Below, one piece after another: positions 30,759 to 39,526 of a stretch of DNA of 64,000 nt. The DNA is taken from NCBI GenBank assembly GCA_017527825.1, contig JAFXPO010000019.1, positions 1 to 64,000 of the forward strand, in the 5' to 3' direction. Numbering within the stretch: position 1 is the stretch's first letter; each line of letters opens with the position of its first letter. The DNA is from Oscillospiraceae bacterium. Lineage in GTDB: Bacteria; Bacillota; Clostridia; Oscillospirales; Oscillospiraceae. The notes under the pieces are model-generated. The model ran no database searches and had not been told where the DNA came from. It was given only the letters and a program-made list of their open reading frames with translations. Made by a program: the position numbers and the translations under genes.

Positions 30759-31937
30759 TTATTCGTTTTCACCGCTGACCAGCCGCCGCGCCTCCGCCAG
30801 CGAGATGTTCCGCTCACGGGCGACGCGAGCCAAATCCTCATACTCCAGCTTGCCGCGCTCAACGCCGTATCCCGTTGCTGTTTTGCGGCGCACCTGTCCA
30901 CAGGGGGTGTCCAGCGTCTCAATGCTGCGCTCCATCACATGCCGGCGCAGCCGCGCTTCCCGGACACCCAGCGTGGTGGTGTGACGAAAAATCGCCTCCA
31001 CCAACGCCTCCCGCTGCTCCGGCATGCACAACACCCGCAGCAATACGCCCGGGCGCCCCTTTTTCATCTGCACCGGCATGGTGTACACATCCCGCGCGCC
31101 CAGCTCGAACAGCCGCTCCGCGGCGAAACCTATCTCTTCGCCGGTCATATCGTCCACATCGCAGGACAGCTCGATAATTTCTTCCGTTTCCCCCTCGCTC
31201 TCACCGAGGATCGCACGGACGCAGTTTGCCTGTTCAAAGTCCTTCTTCCCCATGCCATAACCGTAAGCCGCGCCGCGCATCAGCGGCATCGCGCCGAATT
31301 TGGTCACGAAACGCCGAAGAAGCGCCGCGCCCGTAGGCGTGCAAAGCTCGCTCTGGATCGTGCCGCCGTACATCGGGATGTCCCGCAGCAGCAGCGCCGT
31401 CGCGGGCGCGGGTACCGGGAGAATGCCGTGGGCGCAGTGTACCGTGCCGCCGCCCACGTTCACCGGTGAGGCAATCACCGCGTCGGGCGACAACTCATGC
31501 ATCAGCAGACAGACGGCGGTCACGTCCGCGATGGCGTCCATCGTGCCGACCTCATGGAAATGAATCTGCTCGATAGGTTCGCCGTGCACCTGACTCTCCG
31601 CCTCCGCGATGGAGCGGTACACCGCCAGCACATCCGCCTCCACAGCGGGGTCGAGGCGCATGCTTTCCACGATTTGCGTGATGTCATGCATCCCGCTGTG
31701 ATGGTGATGATGCTCGTGGTGATGCTCGTCCTCCTCCGCGCCGTTCACCGAGACGCGAAAGTGCGTCCCCGTGACGCCGCACTTAACCGCCGGCTCCGCG
31801 GAAACGGTGACGCCGGGGATGCCGAGAGCGTTGAAACGGTTCACAAACGACTGCCGGTCGGGCAAGAGCTCCAGCAGCGCCGCGACAAGCATGTCCCCTG
31901 CCGCACCCATGGAGCAGTCTAAATACAGTGTTTTCAT
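30759..31937 (-). CDS. larC: Nickel-pincer cofactor biosynthesis protein LarC, single frame
   Basis: The 392-aa protein begins YLDCSMGAAGDMLVAALL, the LarC/DUF111 signature, with a His-rich loop (HHHEHHHHHSG) near residues 73-82 and IHFHEVGTMDAIADV following. LarC inserts nickel into the pyridinium dithiocarboxylate cofactor of lactate racemase-type enzymes. In Lactobacillus plantarum it is made by a frameshift between two genes; here it is one uninterrupted frame. LarB, LarE and LarA are not nearby. It overlaps metF by four bases (ATGA), showing coupled translation. Confidence 0.9.
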   Translation of the reverse strand: MKTLYLDCSMGAAGDMLVAALLELLPDRQSFVNRFNALGIPGVTVSAEPAVKCGVTGTHFRVSVNGAEEDEHHHEHHHHHSGMHDITQIVESMRLDPAVEADVLAVYRSIAEAESQVHGEPIEQIHFHEVGTMDAIADVTAVCLLMHELSPDAVIASPVNVGGGTVHCAHGILPVPAPATALLLRDIPMYGGTIQSELCTPTGAALLRRFVTKFGAMPLMRGAAYGYGMGKKDFEQANCVRAILGESEGETEEIIELSCDVDDMTGEEIGFAAERLFELGARDVYTMPVQMKKGRPGVLLRVLCMPEQREALVEAIFRHTTTLGVREARLRRHVMERSIETLDTPCGQVRRKTATGYGVERGKLEYEDLARVARERNISLAEARRLVSGENE

Positions 31938-32800
31938 CCAATGATCTCCGATAGATTATTCAGAATTGCCCTGGCGACGCCTGGGTTGTTCATGGAGTAG
32001 ACATGCACGGTGCGAATGCCGTTGGCAAAAAGATCGATGATCTGATCGGTCGCGTATGCGATGCCCGCCTGCCGCATGGCGGTCTCCGAATCTCCAAAGG
32101 TGTCGAGAATGCGGCGGAAGCGTTCGGGCAGCGAGGTACCGGAGAGCTTGAGCGTCCGCTTCATCTGTCTTGCGTTGACAATGGGCATGATGCCCGGATG
32201 CACCGGCACGGTGATTCCCGCTTCGCGCAGCTTATACATATAGCTGTAGAACACAGGGTTATCAAAGAACATCTGAGTGATGAGGAAATCCATACCCGCG
32301 TCCACCTTTTCCCTGAGGTGGGCGATGTCCTCCTTTTGATTGGCGGAATCGGGGTGCGTGTCTGGGTAGCAGGCGCCCGCCACGCAGAACTCCGGGTCAA
32401 ACGCCTTGATGTCGCGCACCAGTTCAATGGCGTGGTGATAATTCTGCTCCTTGAGTTCAAAGCCTTCGGGTATGTCGCCGCGCAGCGCGAGGATATTGTC
32501 CACGCCCTTGTTCTTGAGCAGCTTCAATTGCTCCTGAATGTGGTCACGGGTGGAGGTGATGCAGGTCAGGTGCGCCATCATCGGCACGCCGCAATTCTCC
32601 TGCAGATCCTGGGCAATTTCAGCGGTATACTCGCTGGTGCCTCCGCCCGCGCCATAGGTCACGCTCATGAAAATGGGCTTGAGCGCCGCAATCTCCCGCG
32701 CTGCCTTGGTCACGCTCTCGCGGGTGTCTTCGGTTTTGGGCGGAAAAACCTCAAAGGAAACGGAATACCGCTTGGATTCAACGATCTCACTGATTTTCAC
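31934..32800 (-). CDS. metF: Methylenetetrahydrofolate reductase
   Basis: The 288-aa flavin enzyme has the MetF barrel: SFEVFPPKTED with the catalytic Glu, VTYGAGG, MAHLTCI and FFDNPVFYSYM. It reduces 5,10-methylene-THF to 5-methyl-THF for methionine synthesis or the acetyl-CoA pathway. The start is a GTG at 32800 after GAGGAGGAA; no ATG fits better. It is the first gene of a two-gene unit with larC. The link between folate and nickel cofactors is not obvious and may be chance. Confidence 0.92.
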   Translation of the reverse strand: MKISEIVESKRYSVSFEVFPPKTEDTRESVTKAAREIAALKPIFMSVTYGAGGGTSEYTAEIAQDLQENCGVPMMAHLTCITSTRDHIQEQLKLLKNKGVDNILALRGDIPEGFELKEQNYHHAIELVRDIKAFDPEFCVAGACYPDTHPDSANQKEDIAHLREKVDAGMDFLITQMFFDNPVFYSYMYKLREAGITVPVHPGIMPIVNARQMKRTLKLSGTSLPERFRRILDTFGDSETAMRQAGIAYATDQIIDLFANGIRTVHVYSMNNPGVARAILNNLSEIIG

Positions 32801-32850
32801 GGGAGCTTCCTCCTCTTCATTTTGGGTTGCATTATAACATCTGTTGCATG

Positions 32851-32888
32851 AAAAAACAACAGGATCCCTCGAAAAACCGAGGGATCCT
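32851..32888 (-). terminator. Intrinsic terminator of the first MATE gene
   Basis: AGGATCCCTCG (32861-32871) and CGAGGGATCCT (32878-32888) pair perfectly. A T-rich run follows on the minus strand. Confidence 0.8.
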
Positions 32889-32893
32889 GCCAA

Positions 32894-34282
32894 TTATACA
32901 CGACCCATGTGTACCGCCACCACAGCTTCACGCCGCGGGGGTTCCTTCTCCCACAGGCGCTCCAGCTTGCGCATCTCCACACGGTAGAGCGAGAGCAGCA
33001 GAATATCCGCCGCCACCCACGCCAGCGGGTTGGAGCAGCAAACGCCCACAAAGCCGAAGGAGCGTGCCAGAACGAACACCACGATCATGCGCCCGACCAG
33101 TTCCGCGATGCCTGCCGCCATCGCCTGATTGGAAAAGCCCATGCCCTGCAAGCCGTTTCGGAAGATAAAGATGATTGCCAGCATCGGATATGCCGCGCCG
33201 TTGAGGGTCAGGTAGGTGCGCACATCGGCAAGAATGGAGGCGTCCGCACCGCCGATAAACGCCGACGCTACCGCGCTGCCCGCGAAGAAGTTGAAGCAGA
33301 ACGCCGCCGCGCAGTAGAGAAAAGCCGCCACTGTCATGCTGTTCACGCCCTTGCGGATGCGTGGAAGGTCCTTTGCGCCGAGGTTCTGCCCGCAGTAGGT
33401 CGCCATGGCGACGCCGCAGCTGTCCAGCGGCGCGGAAACCAGCAGATGCACCTTGGAACCGGCGGAGACCGCCGCCACCGCCGCAGTGCCGAGACCGTTG
33501 ACCGCGCTCTGCACCATGATCGTGCCAACAGCGGTGATGGAAAACTGCAAACCCATCGGAACGCCGATGGCGGCGATGAGGCGCATCCGGCGCGGGTCAG
33601 GGCGCAAATCGTCGCGGCGCAGGCGCAAAAGCGGGACACAGCGCCACATATACACAACGCAGGCGACGCCCGCCAGGAGCTGGGAGAACACCGTGGCATA
33701 CGCCGCGCCCTCAACGCCGGTGCCAAGCAGCTGCATGAACACCACGTCCAGCACGATGTTGACCAGTGCCGCGCCTATGAGGAAATAGAGCGGCGTGCGG
33801 CTGTCCCCCAGCGCGCGCAGCACGCCGGAGCTCAGGTTATAGAGGATCGTCGCACCCGCGCCGAGAAAGACGATGCGGATATAGCGGTACGCCTCGTCAA
33901 AAATCTCCGCAGGCGTATGGGTGATGCGCAAAATGTCCTCGGTCCAAACCAAGGCAATCAGCGTGATGAGCGCTGTGGTCAGAAGCCCCAGCCAGACGAG
34001 CTGACCGGTGCGGCGGCGCACCTCGTCCTCGTCCCCCGCGCCGAAGCTCTGGGCGATGGGGATGGCGTAGCCGGAGCAGACGCCCAGAGCAAAGCCCAGC
34101 ACAAGGAAGTTGAGCGCTCCGGTGGAGCCGACGGCGGCAAAGGCGTTGACGCCGAGAATGCGTCCGACAAGGACGCTGTCGGCAAGATTATAGAACTGCT
34201 GGAACAGATTGCCGATCAAAAGCGGACCGCAGAAGGTCAGAATGCGCTTGATGGGCGAACCCGTGGTCATGTCTTGTGTCAT
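32894..34282 (-). CDS. MATE family multidrug efflux transporter
   Basis: The 462-aa protein has about twelve membrane segments and MATE features such as PLLIGNLFQQFYNLADSVLVGR in helix 1 and SGVLRALGDSRTPLY after helix 4. It exports cationic compounds with sodium or proton gradients. The ATG at 34282 has a distant AGGAGAG, so the start is moderately sure. A terminator separates it from the upstream carboxylesterase gene, making it probably a separate transcript. Substrate unknown. Confidence 0.9.
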   Translation of the reverse strand: MTQDMTTGSPIKRILTFCGPLLIGNLFQQFYNLADSVLVGRILGVNAFAAVGSTGALNFLVLGFALGVCSGYAIPIAQSFGAGDEDEVRRRTGQLVWLGLLTTALITLIALVWTEDILRITHTPAEIFDEAYRYIRIVFLGAGATILYNLSSGVLRALGDSRTPLYFLIGAALVNIVLDVVFMQLLGTGVEGAAYATVFSQLLAGVACVVYMWRCVPLLRLRRDDLRPDPRRMRLIAAIGVPMGLQFSITAVGTIMVQSAVNGLGTAAVAAVSAGSKVHLLVSAPLDSCGVAMATYCGQNLGAKDLPRIRKGVNSMTVAAFLYCAAAFCFNFFAGSAVASAFIGGADASILADVRTYLTLNGAAYPMLAIIFIFRNGLQGMGFSNQAMAAGIAELVGRMIVVFVLARSFGFVGVCCSNPLAWVAADILLLSLYRVEMRKLERLWEKEPPRREAVVAVHMGRV

Positions 34283-34348
34283 GGAATCAACTTCTCTCCT
34301 TTTTGAGGTTCTCATCATTCTAGACCTTTGACCGGGGATTGCAAGAGG

Positions 34349-34376
34349 AAAAGCGCCCAAAAATTTGGGCGCTTTT
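34349..34376. terminator. Terminator after the carboxylesterase gene
   Basis: AAAAGCGCCCAAA (34349-34361) and TTTGGGCGCTTTT (34364-34376) form a 13-bp stem that carries T runs in both directions. It lies 26 bases past the esterase stop. Confidence 0.8.
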
Positions 34377-34401
34377 CCTAACTTCTTTGTCATGAAATTG
34401 T

Positions 34402-36216
34402 CTAATCTGCTGCAACGCTGTCCTGATAATCGTCCAGCAGCGCGTACAGCTCCAGCGCCGGATCATCCATCGGCGCGATCTGTTCGCCCAGTTCCAGCAC
34501 AGTGCCGCCGTCGCGGCTCGGCTCCCACACGGGAAGCCCCGCGCCGTTGGGGTCGCCGGTCTTGACGAAGTTCGCCCAGTACGCCTGCATGGTCTCGCTC
34601 AGGGCGCGGTCGGCTTCGTTGTAGCACCACGCATGGCGGTCGAGATTGCCGAAGGCATAGGGCAGCTCGCCGCCATGAGCGGAACCAAGGGAGCCGTTGT
34701 CCCTGGTGAAGCGGTACTCCCAAACCGGCTTGTTCTGCGCGGCAAGCAGGCGCGTCCAGCAGTAATGGCTGTAGCTGAACCATGCCGCGGAGTAGACCGC
34801 GTTACTGCTGCCCTTGGCGTCGCCGCCCGCCTCCACCAGCCAGTGATATCGCTCATCCACCGGCGCGGGCGGGACAAGTGCCGCGGCGTCCTCCGCCCGG
34901 TCGCCCAGCAGAGGGCGCAGCATGTCCACATAGTTCTCCCGCGTCACCTTGGTAAACAATGTGAAGAGGTCCGCCTCGTGGACGTTGAAGCCATTGAGCA
35001 GCGCTTCCTCATGGTTTTCACCCTTTTCATAGGTGCGGTACGGCTGCTCGGTGATGGCGTAACCGTCCACGGTCATGGCGTTGTTCGTGAACTTCGTGTT
35101 CACCAGCTGCTCCGCCGGAACGGCGCGCAGGTCCTCCATGCTGTTCGCGCCGAACTCCGTCAGAATGCTTCGCCCCATCTCCAACGCGTCGTGCAGCGTG
35201 CGGAAGGTGTGGTACGGCTGCTTGGCAACGATGCCGCTGCTCTCGGCAATGGCGCGGCGGAAGAGTCCCGCGCTCAGCGGGGAGACGCACAGCGCGTTCA
35301 CGCTGCTCGCGCCCGCGGACTCGCCGCAGATGGTAACCTGCTCCGGGTCTCCGCCGAACGCCGCGATGTTGTCGTGTACCCATTGCAGCGCCGCGATCTG
35401 ATCCAGCAAGCCATAGTTGCCGGTGGTGCCGTTGGCGGATTCCTCCGCCAGCTGCTCCGTGGCAAGGTAGCCGAACACATTGAGCCGATAGCCGAAGTTC
35501 ACCACCACGATGCCCTTACGGGCAAGGCTCTCGCCGTTGTACTCCACCCACGAGGGCTGCCCCGTGGTCAGCGAGCCGCCGTGGATGTACACCATGACCG
35601 GCAGCTTTTTCTGTTCTCCCGCGGGCTTCCAGACGTTGAGGTAGAGCGAATCCTCGCTCATCGGTTCAAGCGAATTGCCGACGAGCTTCGGGCGGAAGGT
35701 GTGATAGATGCCCCACTCGGTCAGCGAATTGAACCACGTCGCATTTCGCACCTGCATGGACATGGGCGCAAAGTGGTCGCAGACGCGCACGCCCTCCCAA
35801 GATTCAGCGCTCTGCGGCTCCCGCCAGCGCAGCTCGCCCACCGGCGGCGCGGCGTACGGGATACCGGTGTAGACCTCCACGCCGCCGTCGGCGGTATAAA
35901 CGCCCGTCAGGTCGCCCTGCGCGACGGTGACGACGCCTGTCGGCGTCGGGTTCTTCCCCACCACGGCAGGGATCGCCCGGATCGGCGGACCGAAGAGCTT
36001 GAATGTCAGCGCCAGCGCCGCGGCAAACACGACCCATCCGGCAAGGCGCGGCAGAAAGCCGCTGCTCAGCACATGCCCGCGCACAAAAATGAAGCCGCAG
36101 AACAGCGCCGCCGCCATCAGCCATCCGGACAGGTTGATTCGCCCCAGCAGGAACAGCAGGGCGCAGAGCAACGCGGACAGGACGAGCAGAATCACGAAGC
36201 CTACATTTCCTTTCAT
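34402..36216 (-). CDS. Type-B carboxylesterase with N-terminal membrane anchor
   Basis: The 604-aa protein has three hydrophobic segments in the first 76 residues (FVILLVLSALLCALLFLLG, GWLMAAALFCGFIFV, LAGWVVFAAALALTF), then a cholinesterase-like alpha/beta hydrolase. VYTGIPYAAPPVGELRW and SEDSLYLNVW are family hallmarks, and GESAGA gives nucleophile Ser300. Such enzymes hydrolyse esters; the membrane unit would place the catalytic part at the cell surface or hold it to the membrane. AAGGAGG precedes the ATG, and the start overlaps the stop of the second MATE gene by four bases. Most bacterial relatives lack the three-helix unit. Substrate unknown. Confidence 0.87.
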   Translation of the reverse strand: MKGNVGFVILLVLSALLCALLFLLGRINLSGWLMAAALFCGFIFVRGHVLSSGFLPRLAGWVVFAAALALTFKLFGPPIRAIPAVVGKNPTPTGVVTVAQGDLTGVYTADGGVEVYTGIPYAAPPVGELRWREPQSAESWEGVRVCDHFAPMSMQVRNATWFNSLTEWGIYHTFRPKLVGNSLEPMSEDSLYLNVWKPAGEQKKLPVMVYIHGGSLTTGQPSWVEYNGESLARKGIVVVNFGYRLNVFGYLATEQLAEESANGTTGNYGLLDQIAALQWVHDNIAAFGGDPEQVTICGESAGASSVNALCVSPLSAGLFRRAIAESSGIVAKQPYHTFRTLHDALEMGRSILTEFGANSMEDLRAVPAEQLVNTKFTNNAMTVDGYAITEQPYRTYEKGENHEEALLNGFNVHEADLFTLFTKVTRENYVDMLRPLLGDRAEDAAALVPPAPVDERYHWLVEAGGDAKGSSNAVYSAAWFSYSHYCWTRLLAAQNKPVWEYRFTRDNGSLGSAHGGELPYAFGNLDRHAWCYNEADRALSETMQAYWANFVKTGDPNGAGLPVWEPSRDGGTVLELGEQIAPMDDPALELYALLDDYQDSVAAD

Positions 36217-37577
36217 GCGTTTCCTCCTTGCCTTACATGACCCGCGCAGCGCGTAAGCCAATTGCTTTTATAATAATAGATCACAAAGGTCACCGCCGTG
36301 ATGAACCACGTCACCGGATAGGACATGCTGATGCCCATGACCGTGTGCCAGTACGGCACCACGAATGCGATCCAGACAATGCGAAGCAGGCACACGCCGA
36401 TCAGGCTGATGACCGTCGGGGCAATGGCGTCGCCCGCGCCGCGCAGCGTGTTGGAGATGATCTCGATGAACGACCAAATTGCGTAGAACGGGATAAAGTA
36501 CCACATCAGGCGCGTTGCCTCCGCCACCACCGCAGCGTCCGTCGTGAACAATCGCAGCCCCCAGCGGCTCAGACCGATGAGCAGCGCTGACATGGCAATC
36601 GCCGTGCCGATGGCGGTCAGAAGCCACTTACGGACGCCCTCTTTCATACGCTCGTACTTGCCCGCGCCGAAGTTCTGCCCAACAAAGGTGCAGATCGCCG
36701 CGCCGAAGGAGTTGCTGGTGACCCAGTACACGCCGTCAAACTTGCTGATCGCCGTCCACGCCGCGACAACCACGGTGCCGAAGTCGTTGATCGCCGCCTG
36801 AATGAGGATGTTGGAGATCGAATACATCGCGCCCTGAATCGCGGCGGGAATGCCGATGTAGAGGATGCGCTTCAGAGACGGCGCGTCGATGCGGAGCTTG
36901 CGAAGCTCCATGCGCTCCGGTCCCTCGCTGCGTCCCAACCGCAGCAGAATCAGCACCGCGCCGGTGAGCTGGGAGAGCACCGTCGCCCACGCGACGCCGT
37001 CCACGCCCCAGCGCAGCGCCGCAACAAACAGCAAATCCAGCGCAATGTTCATGCCGCAGCACACACCCAAGTAATAGAGCGGGCGGCGCGAGTCCCCCAC
37101 CGCGCGCAGAACGCCGGAGGCGACGTTAAACAACAGCAGCGGCACCGCGCCGAGGTAATAGATGCGAAGATAGCTGCACGAGAGGTCGAGAATGTCCGCC
37201 GGCGTCTTGACCATCCGCAGCGACCACAGCGCGCTCAGCCGTCCCAGCAGCGTCAGCGCGGCGCCGGCGAGCAGGCAGAACACGAGGATGGTATGCACCG
37301 CGCGGCTGAGGCGCTCATCGTCCCGTGAGCCAAAGTACTGCGAGATGATGACCGTCGCGCCCGCCGCCATGCCGGTAAAGACGCCGATGACCAGATTGAT
37401 GATGACCGCCGGGCTGCCGCCCACTGCCGCCAATGCCTCCGGACCTACCACGCGCCCCACCACTACGGCGTCCACCGTGTTGTAAAGCTGCTGGAAAAGC
37501 ATACCGAAGAGAATCGGGAAGAAAAAACGAAGGAGAGACTTGAGAATGCTCCCCTGCGTCAAGTCGTTTGTCTGCAT
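36213..37577 (-). CDS. Second MATE family efflux transporter
   Basis: The 454-aa protein has twelve membrane segments and the MATE helix-1 motif LFGMLFQQLYNTVDAVVVGR, plus SGVLRAVGDSRRPLYY. It is a distant paralogue of the MATE protein on the other side of the esterase gene. The ATG at 37577 lacks a clear ribosome-binding site, so translation may be weak or the start uncertain. It is four bases overlapped with the esterase gene, so the two are made together. Joint export and ester hydrolysis is an inference from this coupling. Confidence 0.88.
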   Translation of the reverse strand: MQTNDLTQGSILKSLLRFFFPILFGMLFQQLYNTVDAVVVGRVVGPEALAAVGGSPAVIINLVIGVFTGMAAGATVIISQYFGSRDDERLSRAVHTILVFCLLAGAALTLLGRLSALWSLRMVKTPADILDLSCSYLRIYYLGAVPLLLFNVASGVLRAVGDSRRPLYYLGVCCGMNIALDLLFVAALRWGVDGVAWATVLSQLTGAVLILLRLGRSEGPERMELRKLRIDAPSLKRILYIGIPAAIQGAMYSISNILIQAAINDFGTVVVAAWTAISKFDGVYWVTSNSFGAAICTFVGQNFGAGKYERMKEGVRKWLLTAIGTAIAMSALLIGLSRWGLRLFTTDAAVVAEATRLMWYFIPFYAIWSFIEIISNTLRGAGDAIAPTVISLIGVCLLRIVWIAFVVPYWHTVMGISMSYPVTWFITAVTFVIYYYKSNWLTRCAGHVRQGGNA

Positions 37578-37632
37578 AGCTATTGTGAGCGACCGCAGCA
37601 ATACATGCCGCGGTCGCGCGCTTCTCCTGTAT

Positions 37633-38499
37633 TTATTCGAATTCCGGAGCAGCGGTGTTGTTATCCGCGCTGCCGCCTCTGATGGCAAGGTACAGTTCCG
37701 CGTTGGCGGCTGCCTTATAGGGGCGCACCCAGAAGATATCCAGAATGCCCGCCGTCAAACCGCCGAGAATTTCCCAGCCGAGGAAGGACAGGTCAAGCAC
37801 AAAGGCACGCCACTTGTTGCCCTTCATCATCTTTCGGGACAGGGTGATTGCCTCCGTGCCGGTCAGTTCAGGATGCTCCGCCATGATATAGGGTACCATG
37901 CGGTAAGCGTATCCCTTAACAATGCCGGGCACGATGAACAGCATACCCCACAGCAGGGTAAACAGGTCGCACAGGAACATCGTCCAGACGTTGTGCGTCC
38001 AGTGTGGCACAAAACCGCGTTCCATCGTGTCAAGGCTTGCCGCGGACTGCGCATTTGTTGTGTAGAAGTTTGCCGCGCTGACCTCCAGCGGATTGTACAG
38101 CAGAATCGAGACCACCGACGAGGCGGCGATCACCACCGACAGCACGCCGCCGAGGATCACCAGCATCGGCAGCACCTCCGCCTCACTGAAATCATACTTG
38201 TTCGTGTCCTTCACCGCGTCCAGAAGCGCCTGTACCTGCGCAGGCGTGAGATCCTCCATGCCGCCCAGCTCTTCGAGGTCAAGCCCGACAATGCTGTTCA
38301 CATCCCCTGCATTGAGCGTCGCGCTTCCTGTCTGCGGCTCGGACTGATTGAGGTTGATGCTCTCCCGCACCCTGTTGCCGCCGGAGGCAAGTCCCCCGCC
38401 CAAGAGCGCGAACATGACGAACGACACCAGCACACAGCGCCAGTAGTTCGCCTGAAAGGCAGCTTTCGCCCTGTCCTTCAACTGTCTTCTATCCCACAT
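37633..38499 (-). CDS. DUF975 family integral membrane protein
   Basis: The 288-aa protein starts WDRRQLKDRAKAAFQANYWRC, the usual DUF975 opening, and has about five membrane segments and an acidic loop (about 45-105). The segment GYAYRMVPYIMAEHPELTGTEAITLSRKMMKGNKW is the conserved amphipathic region. DUF975 proteins are widespread in Bacillota with no known function. AAGGAG precedes the ATG by ten bases. It lies 55 bases after the DHH phosphoesterase gene, probably in the same transcript. Confidence 0.87.
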   Translation of the reverse strand: MWDRRQLKDRAKAAFQANYWRCVLVSFVMFALLGGGLASGGNRVRESINLNQSEPQTGSATLNAGDVNSIVGLDLEELGGMEDLTPAQVQALLDAVKDTNKYDFSEAEVLPMLVILGGVLSVVIAASSVVSILLYNPLEVSAANFYTTNAQSAASLDTMERGFVPHWTHNVWTMFLCDLFTLLWGMLFIVPGIVKGYAYRMVPYIMAEHPELTGTEAITLSRKMMKGNKWRAFVLDLSFLGWEILGGLTAGILDIFWVRPYKAAANAELYLAIRGGSADNNTAAPEFE

Positions 38500-38554
38500 A
38501 ATCGTTTTACTCCTTCCATGGAACCACGCTATTATACTGCGCTTTTCGCAAAAA

Positions 38555-39520
38555 TCAAGCCTGTACGCGCAAAAAACGTTCCCGTAGGAAGTCGTCAGGA
38601 TAATTGCCCAGCAGCGCCGCGTTTTTTGCCGGGATCAGTCCGCCCGCCATGGTGGCGTGTCCGCCGCCGTCGCCCAGCCCTTCCAGCGCGCGGCGCACCA
38701 GCTCTCCCGCATCCACGTCCGTGCGCTCGGAGCGGACGGAGAACTTGTAACCGTCCGCACGGGTGCAATAGATGATCGACACCTCCACCTCCACCAGCGA
38801 AAGAATGAAGTCAGAGAGGATCGCCACCATCGCGTCCGGGCAGGAAAACGGGATGTGCGAAAAGCCGTAATACCCGTAGACCTTGGTGTTCTCGATTGCC
38901 GCGCCATACGCCTTGAGGTCCTGAAACTCGATCTTGCTGTGCTCCAACAGTCCCATCAACTGATGATCGATATGGGGCAAAAGAAACGAAAACGCGCGGA
39001 TGTCATCCTCGGTGACGCCACGGGTAAAGTTCATCGTGTCCATCTTGATGCCGTAGAGCAGCGCCGTGGCTGCGATCGGCTCAGGCGCCAGTCCGCGGTC
39101 GCGATAATACTCGGCAATGATGGTGGAGCATGCGCCAACCTTGCGAACGTCGAAGTAGCGGTATTGAATATCCGTATAGGTCGGGTGATGGTCGATGGAC
39201 GCGATCTCGTCGCCAACAAAATCGGTGATGTTCCCCGCGCCCTTCTGGGAGTCGACGCAGATGATGCAGTCGTCCTCCCGCAGCTCCGGTCCCACCTCGT
39301 CAGCGGAGAGCATGTCGATTTGCAGCAGCTCCAGCATCCGCTCTGTGCTGAGCTTGTCGATCCGGCCGTCGTAGCAGATCTTCGTCGGGATCGAGTAGCG
39401 CAGCAGAAGCCGCTGCAAACCGTAAGCCGAGCCGATGGCGTCGGGATCAGGAAAGTTGTGGGTCTGAATATAGACGCGCTTGTTCTGGCAATGCGCGATG
39501 AGCTGGCGAACGTCCGCCAT
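38555..39520 (-). CDS. DHH/DHHA1 phosphoesterase, NrnA-like
   Basis: The 321-aa protein has the DHH motifs THNFPDPDAIGSAYGL, CVDSQKGA and SIDHHPTYTD, and the C-terminal DHHA1 motif GGGHATMAGG. This fits the NrnA-type nanoRNase or pAp-phosphatase group, which degrades short RNAs and cyclic-dinucleotide products using Mn. The signature HNFPDPDA differs slightly from the usual HxxPDxDA spacing of NrnA but keeps all metal ligands. AAGGTGAG precedes the ATG, six bases after the GH5 stop. Precise substrate is unsure. Confidence 0.87.
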   Translation of the reverse strand: MADVRQLIAHCQNKRVYIQTHNFPDPDAIGSAYGLQRLLLRYSIPTKICYDGRIDKLSTERMLELLQIDMLSADEVGPELREDDCIICVDSQKGAGNITDFVGDEIASIDHHPTYTDIQYRYFDVRKVGACSTIIAEYYRDRGLAPEPIAATALLYGIKMDTMNFTRGVTEDDIRAFSFLLPHIDHQLMGLLEHSKIEFQDLKAYGAAIENTKVYGYYGFSHIPFSCPDAMVAILSDFILSLVEVEVSIIYCTRADGYKFSVRSERTDVDAGELVRRALEGLGDGGGHATMAGGLIPAKNAALLGNYPDDFLRERFLRVQA

Positions 39521-39526
39521 GATTTC

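Noticed and set aside
34633..36240. A 535-codon plus-strand frame opposite the esterase
   Set aside because: Antisense shadow of the esterase gene; Arg/His-rich with no family resemblance.
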